A DNA stretch of 64,000 nucleotides from Cognatundibacterium squillarum (GTDB lineage Bacteria; Pseudomonadota; Gammaproteobacteria; Burkholderiales; Burkholderiaceae_D): assembly GCF_014652435.1 (NCBI RefSeq), contig NZ_BMYU01000005.1, positions 186,001 through 250,000 on the forward strand, read 5' to 3'. Positions within the stretch are counted from its first letter, which is position 1. Every line of letters begins with the position of its first letter. Below, piece by piece: positions 55,860 through 64,000 of this stretch. A model generated the notes under the pieces. That model did not search any database and was not told the origin of the DNA. It saw nothing but the letters and a program-made list of their open reading frames with translations. The position numbers and the translations under genes were made by a program.

Positions 55860-57062
55860 TCAGTGTGGCAGGCGTTTGGCCAGCTCACTGATCAGCATAG
55901 CGGCCAGTGCTGTTTTACTTGCACGCGGCAGTGGGTGGTGACCATGCTCATCGAACAGGATCAGCTCATTATCATCTTTGCCAAAGGTCTGATGGCCGAT
56001 ATTGCCCACCAGTAAAGGCACGTTTTTTTTGAGGCGCTTGGCAGCACCGTATTCCAGTAACTGTTCTGATTCCGCTGCAAATCCCACGCAATACGGCGCA
56101 TCCGCCATTGCGGCGACGCTGGCCAGAATATCCGGATTTTGTGCGAATTCCAGCTGGGGTAAATCTCCCGCGCCGTTTTTCTTCAGCTTCTGATCGCTGG
56201 CATTGGCAACCCGCCAGTCCGCGACCGCTGCCACAGCGATGAAAGCATCCTGACGCTGCGTCAGTAATGCAGCCATCACGGCATCATGCATTTGCTGTGC
56301 AGTCTGTACGCTGATTCGTTGCACGCCATAAGGTGCAGACATCGCAACAGGACCGGAAATGAGCGTGACTTGCGCACCGGCACGGTAAGCGGCTTCGGCA
56401 ATTGCATAACCCATTTTTCCGGAGGATAAATTGGTGATGCCGCGTACCGGATCTATCGGTTCAAAGGTCGGTCCGGCGGTGATCAGTAAATGTTTGCCGG
56501 ATAGGGCTTTTGGCGTGAATGCCGCAATCATTTCTTCCAGCAATTCTTCGGGTTCCAGCATGCGACCGTAACCGGTTTCGCCACAGGCTTGCGCACCGGC
56601 AGCAGGGCCAAGCAGTTGCAGGCCATCCTGGCGCAGAGTGGCAACGTTCCGTTGAGTTGCCGCGTTTTGCCACATTTCCACATTCATCGCCGGTGCAATC
56701 AGCAGTGGCAGATTGGCAGGGCGTGCAATGCACAGCGTGGACAATAAATCGTCGCAAAGGCCGTTGGCCAGCTTCGCCATGAAGTTGGTACTGCAAGGCG
56801 CAATCAGAATCGCATCCGCATCGCGGGTCAGATCGATATGCGGCATATTGTTAGGGATGCGGCTGTCCCAAGCATCGGTGTACACGGTTTGCCCGGACAA
56901 GGCTTGCATGGTGACCAGCGTGATGAACTGCGTTGCAGATGCGGTCATCACCACTTGTACGCTGGCACCGGCTTTGACCAGCGCACGCGTCAGCTCTGCG
57001 ACTTTGTAGCAGGCAACACCGCCGGTCATGCCGAGTACAATTTTTTTACCCTGCAATACCAT
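55860..57062 (-). CDS. coaBC: Phosphopantothenoylcysteine decarboxylase/synthetase
   Basis: Bifunctional coenzyme A enzyme of 400 residues. The N-terminal CoaC flavoprotein domain has GMTGGVACYKVAEL, the catalytic-His region NNMPHIDLTRDADAILIAPCSTNFMAKLANGLCDDLLS and APAMNVEMW; the C-terminal CoaB domain has ITAGPTFEPIDPVRGITNLSSGKMGYAIAEAA and KLKK. It lies 26 bases from dut and 9 from lspA, inside one operon. Confidence 0.98.
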   Translation of the reverse strand: MVLQGKKIVLGMTGGVACYKVAELTRALVKAGASVQVVMTASATQFITLVTMQALSGQTVYTDAWDSRIPNNMPHIDLTRDADAILIAPCSTNFMAKLANGLCDDLLSTLCIARPANLPLLIAPAMNVEMWQNAATQRNVATLRQDGLQLLGPAAGAQACGETGYGRMLEPEELLEEMIAAFTPKALSGKHLLITAGPTFEPIDPVRGITNLSSGKMGYAIAEAAYRAGAQVTLISGPVAMSAPYGVQRISVQTAQQMHDAVMAALLTQRQDAFIAVAAVADWRVANASDQKLKKNGAGDLPQLEFAQNPDILASVAAMADAPYCVGFAAESEQLLEYGAAKRLKKNVPLLVGNIGHQTFGKDDNELILFDEHGHHPLPRASKTALAAMLISELAKRLPH

Positions 57063-57071
57063 GACAACTCC

Positions 57072-57587
57072 TTACTTATTCACGCGGCGCAATTCATCCA
57101 GTATGAATAGCGCAGCACCGAGGCAGATTGCGCTGTCAGCCAGATTGAAGGCCGGGAAATGGTAAATTTCCTGATAATGAAAATCCAGAAAATCGATCAC
57201 ATGACCATACAGTACACGGTCGATCACATTGCCGATGGCACCGCCCATGATCAGTGACAAGGCTGCGCAAAACAGTTTCTGGCTACTATTTTTGAACAAA
57301 AGCCAGCTGATATAGGCCGATGCACCCAGACCCAGCGCGGTAAAGAAATAGCGCTGCCAGCCGGATTCAGCTGCCAGGAAGCTGAATGCTGCTCCTTTGT
57401 TGTACACCAGCGTCAGATTAAAAAACGAGGTCACGCTCAGCGTTTCAGCATAGCTGAACAGACGTGTGATTGTGATCTTGGTAACCTGATCAAGTAAAAC
57501 GATGATGGCGGCAATGCCGAGCCACAGAATAAACGCGCTGTTAGAACGGGAATTGCCAACCGGCAGCACTTTCTTTTTGGTTGCCAT
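57072..57587 (-). CDS. lspA: Lipoprotein signal peptidase
   Basis: Inner-membrane aspartyl peptidase that removes the signal peptide of lipoproteins. The 171-residue protein has four hydrophobic segments and the catalytic Asp pair in [22 protein letters not shown] and [14 protein letters not shown]. ileS lies upstream but a terminator (57652-57681) sits between them. DUF2242 and other lipoproteins in this window would be its substrates. Confidence 0.98.
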   Translation of the reverse strand: MATKKKVLPVGNSRSNSAFILWLGIAAIIVLLDQVTKITITRLFSYAETLSVTSFFNLTLVYNKGAAFSFLAAESGWQRYFFTALGLGASAYISWLLFKNSSQKLFCAALSLIMGGAIGNVIDRVLYGHVIDFLDFHYQEIYHFPAFNLADSAICLGAALFILDELRRVNK

Positions 57588-57651
57588 AAGGTGTGTCAGT
57601 AATTTCAGGATAGTTATTCAGGATTGAATGGGCAGCTAGGTTGTGACGCAG

Positions 57652-57681
57652 AAAAAAGCGGGGAAGATCCCCGCTTTTTTG
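57652..57681. terminator. Terminator between ileS and lspA
   Basis: AAAAAAGCGGGGA and TCCCCGCTTTTTT with a short loop, 8 bases beyond the ileS stop. It should reduce read-through from ileS into lspA-coaBC-dut. Confidence 0.9.
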
Positions 57682-57688
57682 TCACGCA

Positions 57689-60556
57689 TCAGGCAAACTG
57701 ACGCGCTTCACCTGCTCCGAACAAATTGCTGTGGCAGCGGCCGCACAGACCGGCATGGTCTGCATGGCTGCCAACATCGGCACGGTAATGCCAGCAGCGT
57801 TCGCATTTCTGATGGGTAGATGGCGTGACCAGTACCTGTTCTTCTTCCGCAGTTGCTACTTCACGCACGACAGCAGCAGAGACGATCAGCGGGAATTTCA
57901 GGTCATCGGCAAAGCTGCTGAGTACGGCGAATTTTTCACCGCTGGCGAAAATTTCCAGTTCTGCCTGCAGAGAAGAACCGATTTTGCCTTCCATGCGGAC
58001 TTCTTCCAGTTGCTTGGTCACCTGATTACGCACGTCGCGCAGAATTGCGTAACGTGCCAGCAGTGCTTCCGCGTCAGAAATTGCCGGTAACTGGTAGAAG
58101 GTCTGCGTGAAAATCGTTTCGTCGCTGTCTTTGAAAGTTTGCTCACCGGCGAAGAATGCCCAGGCTTCTTCGGCGGTGAAAGACAATACCGGTGCCAGCA
58201 GGCGCAGCATCGTATGGGTCAGATGCCAGATCGCAGTCTGTGCAGAACGGCGCGCCGGAGAGTTCACACCGCTGGTGTACAGGCGGTCTTTCAGTACGTC
58301 CAGATAGAAACCACCGAGGTCTTCCGAGCAGTAAGTCTGCAGTTTGGCGACGACAGGATGGAATTCATATTTGTCGAAATGTGCCAGCACTTCGGTTTGC
58401 AGTGCATTCACACTGGCAATCGCGAAACGGTCGATTTCCAGCATCTCGCTGATCGCGACGGAATCGGTTGCCGGATTGAAGTCCGAAGTATTTGCCAGCA
58501 GGAAGCGCAGGGTGTTACGGATACGGCGGTAGGCTTCGGTCACGCGCTTCAGGATTTCATCAGAAATCGAGAGTTCGCCGGAGTAGTCGGTCGATGCCAC
58601 CCACAGACGCAGAATGTCGGCGCCCAGCGTGTCAGTGATTTCGCGTGGTGCAATTGTGTTGCCCAGCGATTTCGACATCTTGCGGCCTTCGCCATCCACG
58701 GTAAAGCCGTGTGTCAGCAGCGCTTTGTACGGCGCACGGCCATCCAGCATAGAGCCGGTCAGCAGGGAAGAGTGGAACCAGCCGCGATGCTGATCCGAAC
58801 CTTCCAGATACAGATCGGCAGGGAAGCTCAGTTGTTCCGCATGGGAACCGCGCAATACGGTTTTGTGGGTGATGCCGGAATCAAACCACACATCCAGTGT
58901 GTCGCGGTTTTTCTCGTACATCGCCGCATCTTCTGCGCCCAGCAATTCTTCCGCGGTCAGTGCATGCCAGGCTTCGATACCTTGCTGCTCAACACGTTGT
59001 GCGATCTGTTCCAGCAATTCTGGTGTACGCGGATGCAGGGCACCGGTTTCTTTGTGGATAAAGAATGCCATCGGCACGCCCCACTGACGTTGGCGCGACA
59101 GGGTCCAGTCCGGACGGTTGGCAATCATGCCTTGCAGGCGTGCTTTACCCCATGCAGGGAAGAAGGCAGTTTGCTCAACCGCATTCAGCGCTGTGGTACG
59201 CAGGGAATCACCACCGTCTTTCGGTGTGTTATCCATGCTGGCGAACCATTGCGACGTGGCACGGTAAATAATCGGTGTTTTATGACGCCAGCAGTGCATG
59301 TAGCTGTGGTCAAACATTTTCAGCGAGAACAGCGTGCCGGCATTGCGCAATGCTTCGCAGATCGGTTTGGACGCTTCCCAGATCGTCATGCCGGCAAACA
59401 GCGGCAGCGTGGATGCATAGCGGCCATCGCCCATGACCGGCGCGATGATGTCGGCATCTTTCATGCCGTGGGCTTTGCAGGACTGGAAGTCTTCGATACC
59501 GTAAGCCGGTGCGGAGTGCACCACGCCGGTACCGCTGTCGGTGGTCACGTAGTCGCCCAGATACACCGGCGACAGACGTGCATAACCTTCGTGGGCAGCG
59601 GTCAGCGGATGTTTGAAGCTGATGCCAGCCAGTTTTTCACCGGTGGTGGTAGCGATGACTTCGCCTTGCAATTCCCAGCGTTGCAGGCTGCTTTCCACCA
59701 GATCCTGTGCGATCAGCAACAGAATGGTTTCGCCGTTACGTTCGGTTTTGACCAGCGCATACACCACTTCCGGATGCATATTCAGCGCCTGATTCGACGG
59801 GATGGTCCACGGTGTGGTGGTCCAGATCACGCAGTAACCAGTTTGTACCGGCAGGGCGCTGAGGCCGAATGCCGCAGCCAGTTTGTCGTGTTCCGCAAAC
59901 GGGAAGCCGACGTCGATAGACGGATCACGTTTGTTTTCGTATTCAACTTCTGCTTCTGCCAGCGCGGAGCCACAGTCGAAACACCAGTTCACCGGTTTCA
60001 GACCACGGTACACATAGCCTTTTTCCAGCAGCGTACCAAGCGCACGGATTTCGTCCGCTTCGTTGCTGAAGTTCATGGTTTTGTAAGGATTGTCCCATTC
60101 GCCCAGCACACCCAGACGGCGGAAGCCGGCTTTCTGGTTATCGATTTGCTGATTCGCGTAAGCGCGGGCTTTCTGGATCACTTCATCCACCGGCAGGTTT
60201 TTGCCGTGCAGTTTTTCGATCTGAATTTCGATCGGCATGCCGTGGCAATCCCAGCCCGGTACATACGGTGCATCAAAGCCGCCCAGTGTGCGTGCTTTGA
60301 TAATCATGTCTTTCAGAATTTTATTGACGGCGTGGCCCAGATGGATGTCGCCGTTGGCATACGGCGGACCATCGTGCAGGATGAATTTCGGACGACCGGC
60401 AGCGGCTTTGCGTACACGTTCGTAGATTTGTTTATCCTGCCATTGTTTTACCCAGTTCGGTTCGCGCTTGGCCAGATCGCCGCGCATAGGGAAAGCGGTT
60501 TCGGTCATATTGACCGGATATTTGCTGGCAGGTTTCGCCGTTTTCTTATCAGACAT
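57689..60556 (-). CDS. ileS: Isoleucyl-tRNA synthetase
   Basis: Charges tRNA-Ile. The 955-residue class I synthetase has the HIGH motif as HLGH (residues 72-75) within [15 protein letters not shown], the KMSKS loop ([10 protein letters not shown]), an editing insert with [13 protein letters not shown], and a C-terminal zinc site [13 protein letters not shown]...[11 protein letters not shown]. It lies 72 bases after ribF. A 807-codon open frame on the opposite strand is a shadow, not a gene. Confidence 0.98.
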   Translation of the reverse strand: MSDKKTAKPASKYPVNMTETAFPMRGDLAKREPNWVKQWQDKQIYERVRKAAAGRPKFILHDGPPYANGDIHLGHAVNKILKDMIIKARTLGGFDAPYVPGWDCHGMPIEIQIEKLHGKNLPVDEVIQKARAYANQQIDNQKAGFRRLGVLGEWDNPYKTMNFSNEADEIRALGTLLEKGYVYRGLKPVNWCFDCGSALAEAEVEYENKRDPSIDVGFPFAEHDKLAAAFGLSALPVQTGYCVIWTTTPWTIPSNQALNMHPEVVYALVKTERNGETILLLIAQDLVESSLQRWELQGEVIATTTGEKLAGISFKHPLTAAHEGYARLSPVYLGDYVTTDSGTGVVHSAPAYGIEDFQSCKAHGMKDADIIAPVMGDGRYASTLPLFAGMTIWEASKPICEALRNAGTLFSLKMFDHSYMHCWRHKTPIIYRATSQWFASMDNTPKDGGDSLRTTALNAVEQTAFFPAWGKARLQGMIANRPDWTLSRQRQWGVPMAFFIHKETGALHPRTPELLEQIAQRVEQQGIEAWHALTAEELLGAEDAAMYEKNRDTLDVWFDSGITHKTVLRGSHAEQLSFPADLYLEGSDQHRGWFHSSLLTGSMLDGRAPYKALLTHGFTVDGEGRKMSKSLGNTIAPREITDTLGADILRLWVASTDYSGELSISDEILKRVTEAYRRIRNTLRFLLANTSDFNPATDSVAISEMLEIDRFAIASVNALQTEVLAHFDKYEFHPVVAKLQTYCSEDLGGFYLDVLKDRLYTSGVNSPARRSAQTAIWHLTHTMLRLLAPVLSFTAEEAWAFFAGEQTFKDSDETIFTQTFYQLPAISDAEALLARYAILRDVRNQVTKQLEEVRMEGKIGSSLQAELEIFASGEKFAVLSSFADDLKFPLIVSAAVVREVATAEEEQVLVTPSTHQKCERCWHYRADVGSHADHAGLCGRCHSNLFGAGEARQFA

Positions 60557-60628
60557 AATTAAGAGAATTTGCTAAAAATGGTTGGACTCACCGGAGCGCC
60601 GGTGCGGAAAGCGGGTGTTTTCCGGTGG

Positions 60629-61609
60629 TCAAATTCGGTCGGTTGCGGAACTGGCAGGGATACGCGCCTGATCGCGGAAATACGCTCTGGCCTGACTTGC
60701 ATCGTTTTCGATGGCGGCGGTCAGGGTTTCCAGATCATGGTATTTCTCTTCATCGCGCAGTTTTTGCAGGAATTCAATCTGCACGACTTTGCCGTAAGCG
60801 TGGCCGCTGTAATCGAATACATGCGTTTCCAGCAGCACGCGGCCATTGTCTTCCACGGTGGGACGCACACCCAGACTGGCGACGCCCGGTAAAGGTTGAT
60901 CAGACAGGCCATGTACCTGCACCACGAAAATACCGCTGACGGCAGGGCGCTGATGCGCGATACGCAGATTCAGGGTCGGGAAGCCGATCGTGCGGCCCAG
61001 TTTTTGACCGTGTACCACGTGGCCGGAAATGCGGTAGCTGTGGCCGAGTAAATCGCTGGCATGGCTGAAATCACCGGCGGCCAGTGCGGCGCGCACAGCG
61101 GAAGAAGAAATACGGATGTCACCGTTTTTGACGGCGGGTAACACACTGACTTCAAAGCCATAGCGCTGGCCGGCTTCTTTCAGGGTGTCGGTATTGCCGG
61201 CGCGGCGTGCGCCGAAACAGAAATCTTCACCGACCATCAGCCATTTCACATGCAGACCTTCCACCAGAATCTGGCGGATAAATTCTTCCGGTGACAGCGA
61301 TGCAAAATGCTGATTGAAGTGTTCCACAATCACGCGGTCAACACCGGCGTTTTGCAGGGATGATAAGTTGTCACGCAGATTGGCAATCCGGGTTGGTGCT
61401 TTGGAAACATCGCCGGCCAGACGTGCAAAGAAAGCACGCGGGTGCGGCTCAAAGGTCATGACCGCAGATTCCAGTCCGAGCCGGTCTGCCGCAGCGCGCA
61501 AATGGGCGAGCAGCGTCTGGTGTCCGAGATGAACACCGTCAAAATTACCGATTGCCAGCGCGCATGGTGCACGCGAGGCGGCGTTAGGAAGTCCGCGAAA
61601 TACCCTCAT
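60629..61609 (-). CDS. ribF: Bifunctional riboflavin kinase/FAD synthetase
   Basis: Makes FMN from riboflavin and FAD from FMN. The 326-residue protein has an N-terminal adenylyltransferase domain (IGNFDGVHLGHQTLL, MTFEPHPRAFF, GEDFCFGARRAGN, SSSAVRAALAAGD) and a C-terminal kinase domain (GHVVHGQKLGRTIGFPTLNL, GVRPTVEDNGRVLLETHVFDYSG). Start at MRVFRGLPN. It opens the ribF-ileS cluster. Downstream (toward lower coordinates) ileS follows. Confidence 0.98.
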   Translation of the reverse strand: MRVFRGLPNAASRAPCALAIGNFDGVHLGHQTLLAHLRAAADRLGLESAVMTFEPHPRAFFARLAGDVSKAPTRIANLRDNLSSLQNAGVDRVIVEHFNQHFASLSPEEFIRQILVEGLHVKWLMVGEDFCFGARRAGNTDTLKEAGQRYGFEVSVLPAVKNGDIRISSSAVRAALAAGDFSHASDLLGHSYRISGHVVHGQKLGRTIGFPTLNLRIAHQRPAVSGIFVVQVHGLSDQPLPGVASLGVRPTVEDNGRVLLETHVFDYSGHAYGKVVQIEFLQKLRDEEKYHDLETLTAAIENDASQARAYFRDQARIPASSATDRI

Positions 61610-61946
61610 TGTTTCCGGAAAAATCTGCTGCAAAGCGTCAGATTATAAATGCTTTCGGCCATTTCAGCCGCAAATTGCCTGTGTTTGCGCCAGAAGAACG
61701 CCTCGGTTGGCTTGTTCTCTGCAGATGCCGGCCTTGTTGCGTCGCACTGATCTGTGCTGTTCAGGCGTCAGGTGCAGGTTGCGGGCGGTCAAAAAGCCGT
61801 TTTTCAGCCCAAATGCGGTGTTCTGCACAGAAAAAAGCCGGTTTTTGACGGACGTCCGCAGAAACACTCGCTGAGCGGGCAGATGGAATTTTGCCCGAAT
61901 GACGATTTCTGCAGAGTCGCACCGGCTGTTCTGTGACGGATCAGGA
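61610..61946. other. Intergenic region upstream of ribF
   Basis: Holds the likely ribF promoter near 61610-61680 and copy 3 of the dispersed repeat. A 60-codon open frame (61754-61936) crosses the repeat; it is rejected because base changes against copy 1 are mostly replacement changes, not synonymous. Confidence 0.65.
61811..61916 (+). repeat. Dispersed intergenic repeat, copy 3
   Basis: Starts AAATGCGGTGTTCTGCACAG (61811-61830), contains GTCCGCAGAAA (61854-61864) and ends with GAATGACGATTTCTGCAGAG (61897-61916), 86 bases after the first motif, the same spacing as copy 1. The first 20-base motif is identical to that of copy 2. It lies in the ribF upstream region. Confidence 0.8.
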
Positions 61947-62159
61947 TCAGTGGTGATGCGACCAGGTTACAGAATCGGAAGCCAGATAGGAGGCAACTGC
62001 TTCTTTATCGCCGGTGGCATGCTTCATCACTTGTCCGCAATCGCAAATGCCCTGATACGGAGAAATATGGGAGCAGGCTGACACTTTTTGCAGAAACACT
62101 TTGACCGGTTTCTGGCAGGAAGTGCATTTAAAGGTCAGGATGCGGGCGGGTTTGGACAT
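61947..62159 (-). CDS. Small zinc-ribbon-like protein (70 aa)
   Basis: A 70-residue protein with two Cys pairs, FKCTSCQKPVKVF and GICDCGQVMKHA, spaced as in a zinc ribbon, and a histidine-rich end (TWSHHH). GAGAG lies before the ATG. Family not recognised. It lies between the methyltransferase gene and ribF on the same strand, 129 bases after the former. Confidence 0.65.
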   Translation of the reverse strand: MSKPARILTFKCTSCQKPVKVFLQKVSACSHISPYQGICDCGQVMKHATGDKEAVASYLASDSVTWSHHH

Positions 62160-62288
62160 AGAACACTCTCAGAATTTCAGAAAAACAAATCAACACAAAC
62201 AACAAAAAACAAACAGCGAAAGACGATCAGCAAGGACGCGCAGTGCAGCAACAGTTGTGGTCAGCCAGCAAATGCCGCGCTGACCGGC

Positions 62289-63434
62289 TTACAGGTGATG
62301 ACGCAAACGCCACAGCGACGTGACTTCCTGCGAACGGGCGCGGTGCAGCGGATCGGCGTTATCGGTGGCTTTGCCATGACGCGGACGAATATCCATTTTG
62401 CCGGCCACCACCAGACCGGCGGCGCTGATCAGCGTGAATAATTCATCTTTACCGCGCAAACCCAGATGCTCCGCCAGATCCGACATAATCATCCAGGCTT
62501 CGCCATCGTCCGTCAGATGCGATTTCAGGCCATTCAGGAAGCCGCGCAGCATGCGGCTGTCCGGATCGTAGACCGCGTATTCAATCGCGGAACTCGGACG
62601 TGCCGGTAACCACGGCGGATTACAGATAATCAGCGGTGCTTTGCCTTCCGGAAACAAGTCAGCAGTTTGCAGCGTGACTTGCGATGCCACGCCTAAACGC
62701 TGCAGATTGTCCGCCGCGCAAGCCAGCGCGCGCTGATCCTGATCGGTGGCGATAATGCGGCGCACGCCTTTGCGTGCCAGCACAGCTGCCAGTACGCCGG
62801 TACCGGTGCCGATATCAAATGCCAGTTCATCCGATGGCAGACGGGCTTTTTGTACCAGATCGATGTATTCGCCGCGTATCGGTGAAAACACGCCGTAATA
62901 CGGATGGATTTTGCCGCCGAGTGCGGGAATCTCCACACCGTTTTTGCGCCACTCGAATGCACCGATGATGCCCAGCAATTCGCGCAGCGATAAGGCGAAG
63001 GCTTCGCCCTCAGTGACGCCTGCCTGTGTCAGTGCCAGTTTCACATCCGGCGCGCGGCGCAGCGGAATGCGCAGATCGCCGTTCACCGGGATCAGCACCA
63101 TGCCGAGAATGCGGGCGCGGTGCGCCTGTGCCTGTCGATGCTGATGGAAGACTTGGGTGATATCGCTGCTGACCGGTTTGGTGTTGCGTGAACTTTTCTT
63201 CTCCAGACGGCGTCCCAGTGCCTGTACCAGTTGACGGGCCTGATGATAATCACCCTGCCACAATAAGGCCGTGCCTTCGCAAGCCAGTTTATAGGCCTGA
63301 TCGGCGGGCATGCGGTCATCCGCCAGCAGCACTTTTTTGGGTGGCGCGCTGCCATTTTCAGAGCGCCACAGGCAGGAGCGTTGTTCGCCGTCCTGCTCCC
63401 AGTGCAGGTGGCCGGGGAGAGTGTCAGAAGTCAT
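62289..63434 (-). CDS. Class I SAM-dependent methyltransferase, NPPW type
   Basis: Methyltransferase of 381 residues; the start beginning MTSDTLPGHL is chosen over a longer one with a Cys-rich extension. The SAM-binding DIGTGTGVLAAVLARKG and the amino-methylating NPPW motif (ICNPPWLP) place it with the PrmC/RlmG-like N-methyltransferases. The N-terminal about 170 residues contain a basic region (EKKSSRNTKP) and a HQHRQAQAHRARILGM stretch, perhaps for substrate recognition. Target (rRNA base or glutamine in a protein) cannot be decided. It is divergent from the gene at 63656. Confidence 0.88.
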   Translation of the reverse strand: MTSDTLPGHLHWEQDGEQRSCLWRSENGSAPPKKVLLADDRMPADQAYKLACEGTALLWQGDYHQARQLVQALGRRLEKKSSRNTKPVSSDITQVFHQHRQAQAHRARILGMVLIPVNGDLRIPLRRAPDVKLALTQAGVTEGEAFALSLRELLGIIGAFEWRKNGVEIPALGGKIHPYYGVFSPIRGEYIDLVQKARLPSDELAFDIGTGTGVLAAVLARKGVRRIIATDQDQRALACAADNLQRLGVASQVTLQTADLFPEGKAPLIICNPPWLPARPSSAIEYAVYDPDSRMLRGFLNGLKSHLTDDGEAWMIMSDLAEHLGLRGKDELFTLISAAGLVVAGKMDIRPRHGKATDNADPLHRARSQEVTSLWRLRHHL

Positions 63435-63655
63435 CACAGTCAGAAATTCCAAAGTACAGCAGCAAAGGGCGTAGTGTAGCAAAGAAGCCGTGATTCACAG
63501 AATGCTGGCACTCCGGCCGTATTTTGTGTTTAATCACCGTTCCCGAAAAATCCTTGCAGCGACGGATGTTGCGCAGGTCAGCGGGGCAGCGGACAAATGC
63601 CGCCACACAGGGCAGGCGCAGTTCGCAGCAAAGAATCATGAACAAGGGATACAAG

Positions 63656-64000
63656 ATGCAAAGTTACAAAGCAATCCTGTCGGCGCTGGCACTCAGCGTG
63701 GCGGGCAGCGTGCTGGTGGTGCCGGAAGCCGCAGCGGTGAATCGCCCTGCAAAAGCGGCGGCGAAAAATACGAAGAAGGCAGCACCTGCAGCAAAAGGAA
63801 AATCTGCCAAAGTAGCACCGAAAAAAGGTGGTAAAGCCAGCGCTAAAGCAGTCAAGGGTGGCAAAGCAGCCAAGCTGGCGCCGAAGCGCGGCGGACATGA
63901 AGATATCCGTCTCATTAAAAGTGCGGAATTTGCGAATACCCGCGCTTATTTCCTGAAAGACTTCTGGCAACAAGACCCGGAAACCGCGATGTCTGCCGGT
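63656..64000 (+). CDS. Secreted protein, probable DUF885 family (partial)
   Basis: Only the first 115 codons are in the window. A signal peptide (MQSYKAILSALALSVAGSVLVVPEAAA) is followed by a 55-residue low-complexity Lys/Ala/Gly-rich linker (KAAAKNTKKAAPAAKGKSAK and more), then a folded start, FWQQDPETAMSAG, which resembles the beginning of DUF885 proteins (FWxxxPExAxxxG). AAGGGA precedes the ATG. The basic linker could anchor it to the peptidoglycan or DNA; this is inference. The family call is tentative until the rest is read. Confidence 0.6.
   Translation, partial: MQSYKAILSALALSVAGSVLVVPEAAAVNRPAKAAAKNTKKAAPAAKGKSAKVAPKKGGKASAKAVKGGKAAKLAPKRGGHEDIRLIKSAEFANTRAYFLKDFWQQDPETAMSAG

Noticed and set aside
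58139..60562. 807-codon open frame antisense to ileS
   Set aside because: The opposite strand encodes an unmistakable isoleucyl-tRNA synthetase with all motifs. The antisense product is His/Gln/Arg-rich with no domain, as expected from reading a conserved gene backwards.
1..64000. CRISPR arrays, tRNA/rRNA genes, insertion sequences, prophage or attachment sites
   Set aside because: No regularly spaced direct repeats, cloverleaf-like segments, transposase or integrase families, or terminal inverted repeats were seen by eye; a covariance-model scan would be needed to exclude small RNAs.

Overview
The window is a gene-dense stretch of a proteobacterial chromosome of moderate GC content. Gene order points to Betaproteobacteria, order Burkholderiales, probably an Oxalobacteraceae-like lineage: ribF-ileS-lspA-coaBC-dut sits beside clpA-clpS, a cold-shock gene and icd, and the kynurenine cluster has the kynR/kynB-kynU-kynA arrangement known from that order. 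The assignment is an inference from gene order and protein families. I saw no phage, insertion sequence, CRISPR array, rRNA or tRNA.

Layout. 1-4.8 kb: a LysE exporter cut by the left edge, two small unknown genes, and the tryptophan-to-anthranilate operon kynB-kynU-kynA with its divergent Lrp-type regulator. 4.8-10.3 kb: a serine hydrolase, murJ, ppnP, argG and argF. 10.5-14.6 kb: a four-gene polysaccharide O-acetylation cassette (SGNH esterase, AlgF-like, AlgI-like MBOAT, AlgJ/AlgX-like) with its own promoter. 14.9-19 kb: housekeeping genes (rsgA, pterin dehydratase, M48 protease, orn, FKBP). 19-27.4 kb: a co-directional run of envelope and enzyme genes (YVTN propeller, polysaccharide deacetylase, fatty acid hydroxylase family, EI24, CinA N-domain, TAXI protein, M14 peptidase, small secreted protein). 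27.5-34.8 kb: two small genes, then hutC divergent from hutU-hutH-hutD-hutI. 34.9-48.2 kb: a giant DUF748 protein, a response regulator with an HPt-REC-REC-GGDEF protein, parC, parE, a degenerate receiver protein, a CoxE-like VWA protein and a GNAT. 48.4-64 kb: rpsT, DUF192, rluE, icd, csp, clpS-clpA, dut, coaBC, lspA, ileS, ribF, a zinc-ribbon protein, a methyltransferase and the start of a probable DUF885 protein.

How the parts work together. The kyn and hut operons give catabolism of tryptophan to anthranilate and of histidine to formiminoglutamate, each with a recognisable operator beside its regulator. The O-acetylation cassette would move acetyl groups across the inner membrane onto an exported polysaccharide whose synthase is not in this window.

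The most interesting unlisted signals are: (a) a dispersed intergenic repeat in three copies (about 14.8, 18.4 and 61.8 kb) with a repeated internal motif; (b) an argG terminator whose stem-loop can alternatively pair with the ppnP ribosome-binding site; (c) a promoter-embedded dyad and an intercistronic hairpin in the O-acetylation cassette; (d) short tandem arrays placed directly before terminators; (e) a perfect CRP-type palindrome upstream of clpS. No clearly new enzymatic or defence system was found.
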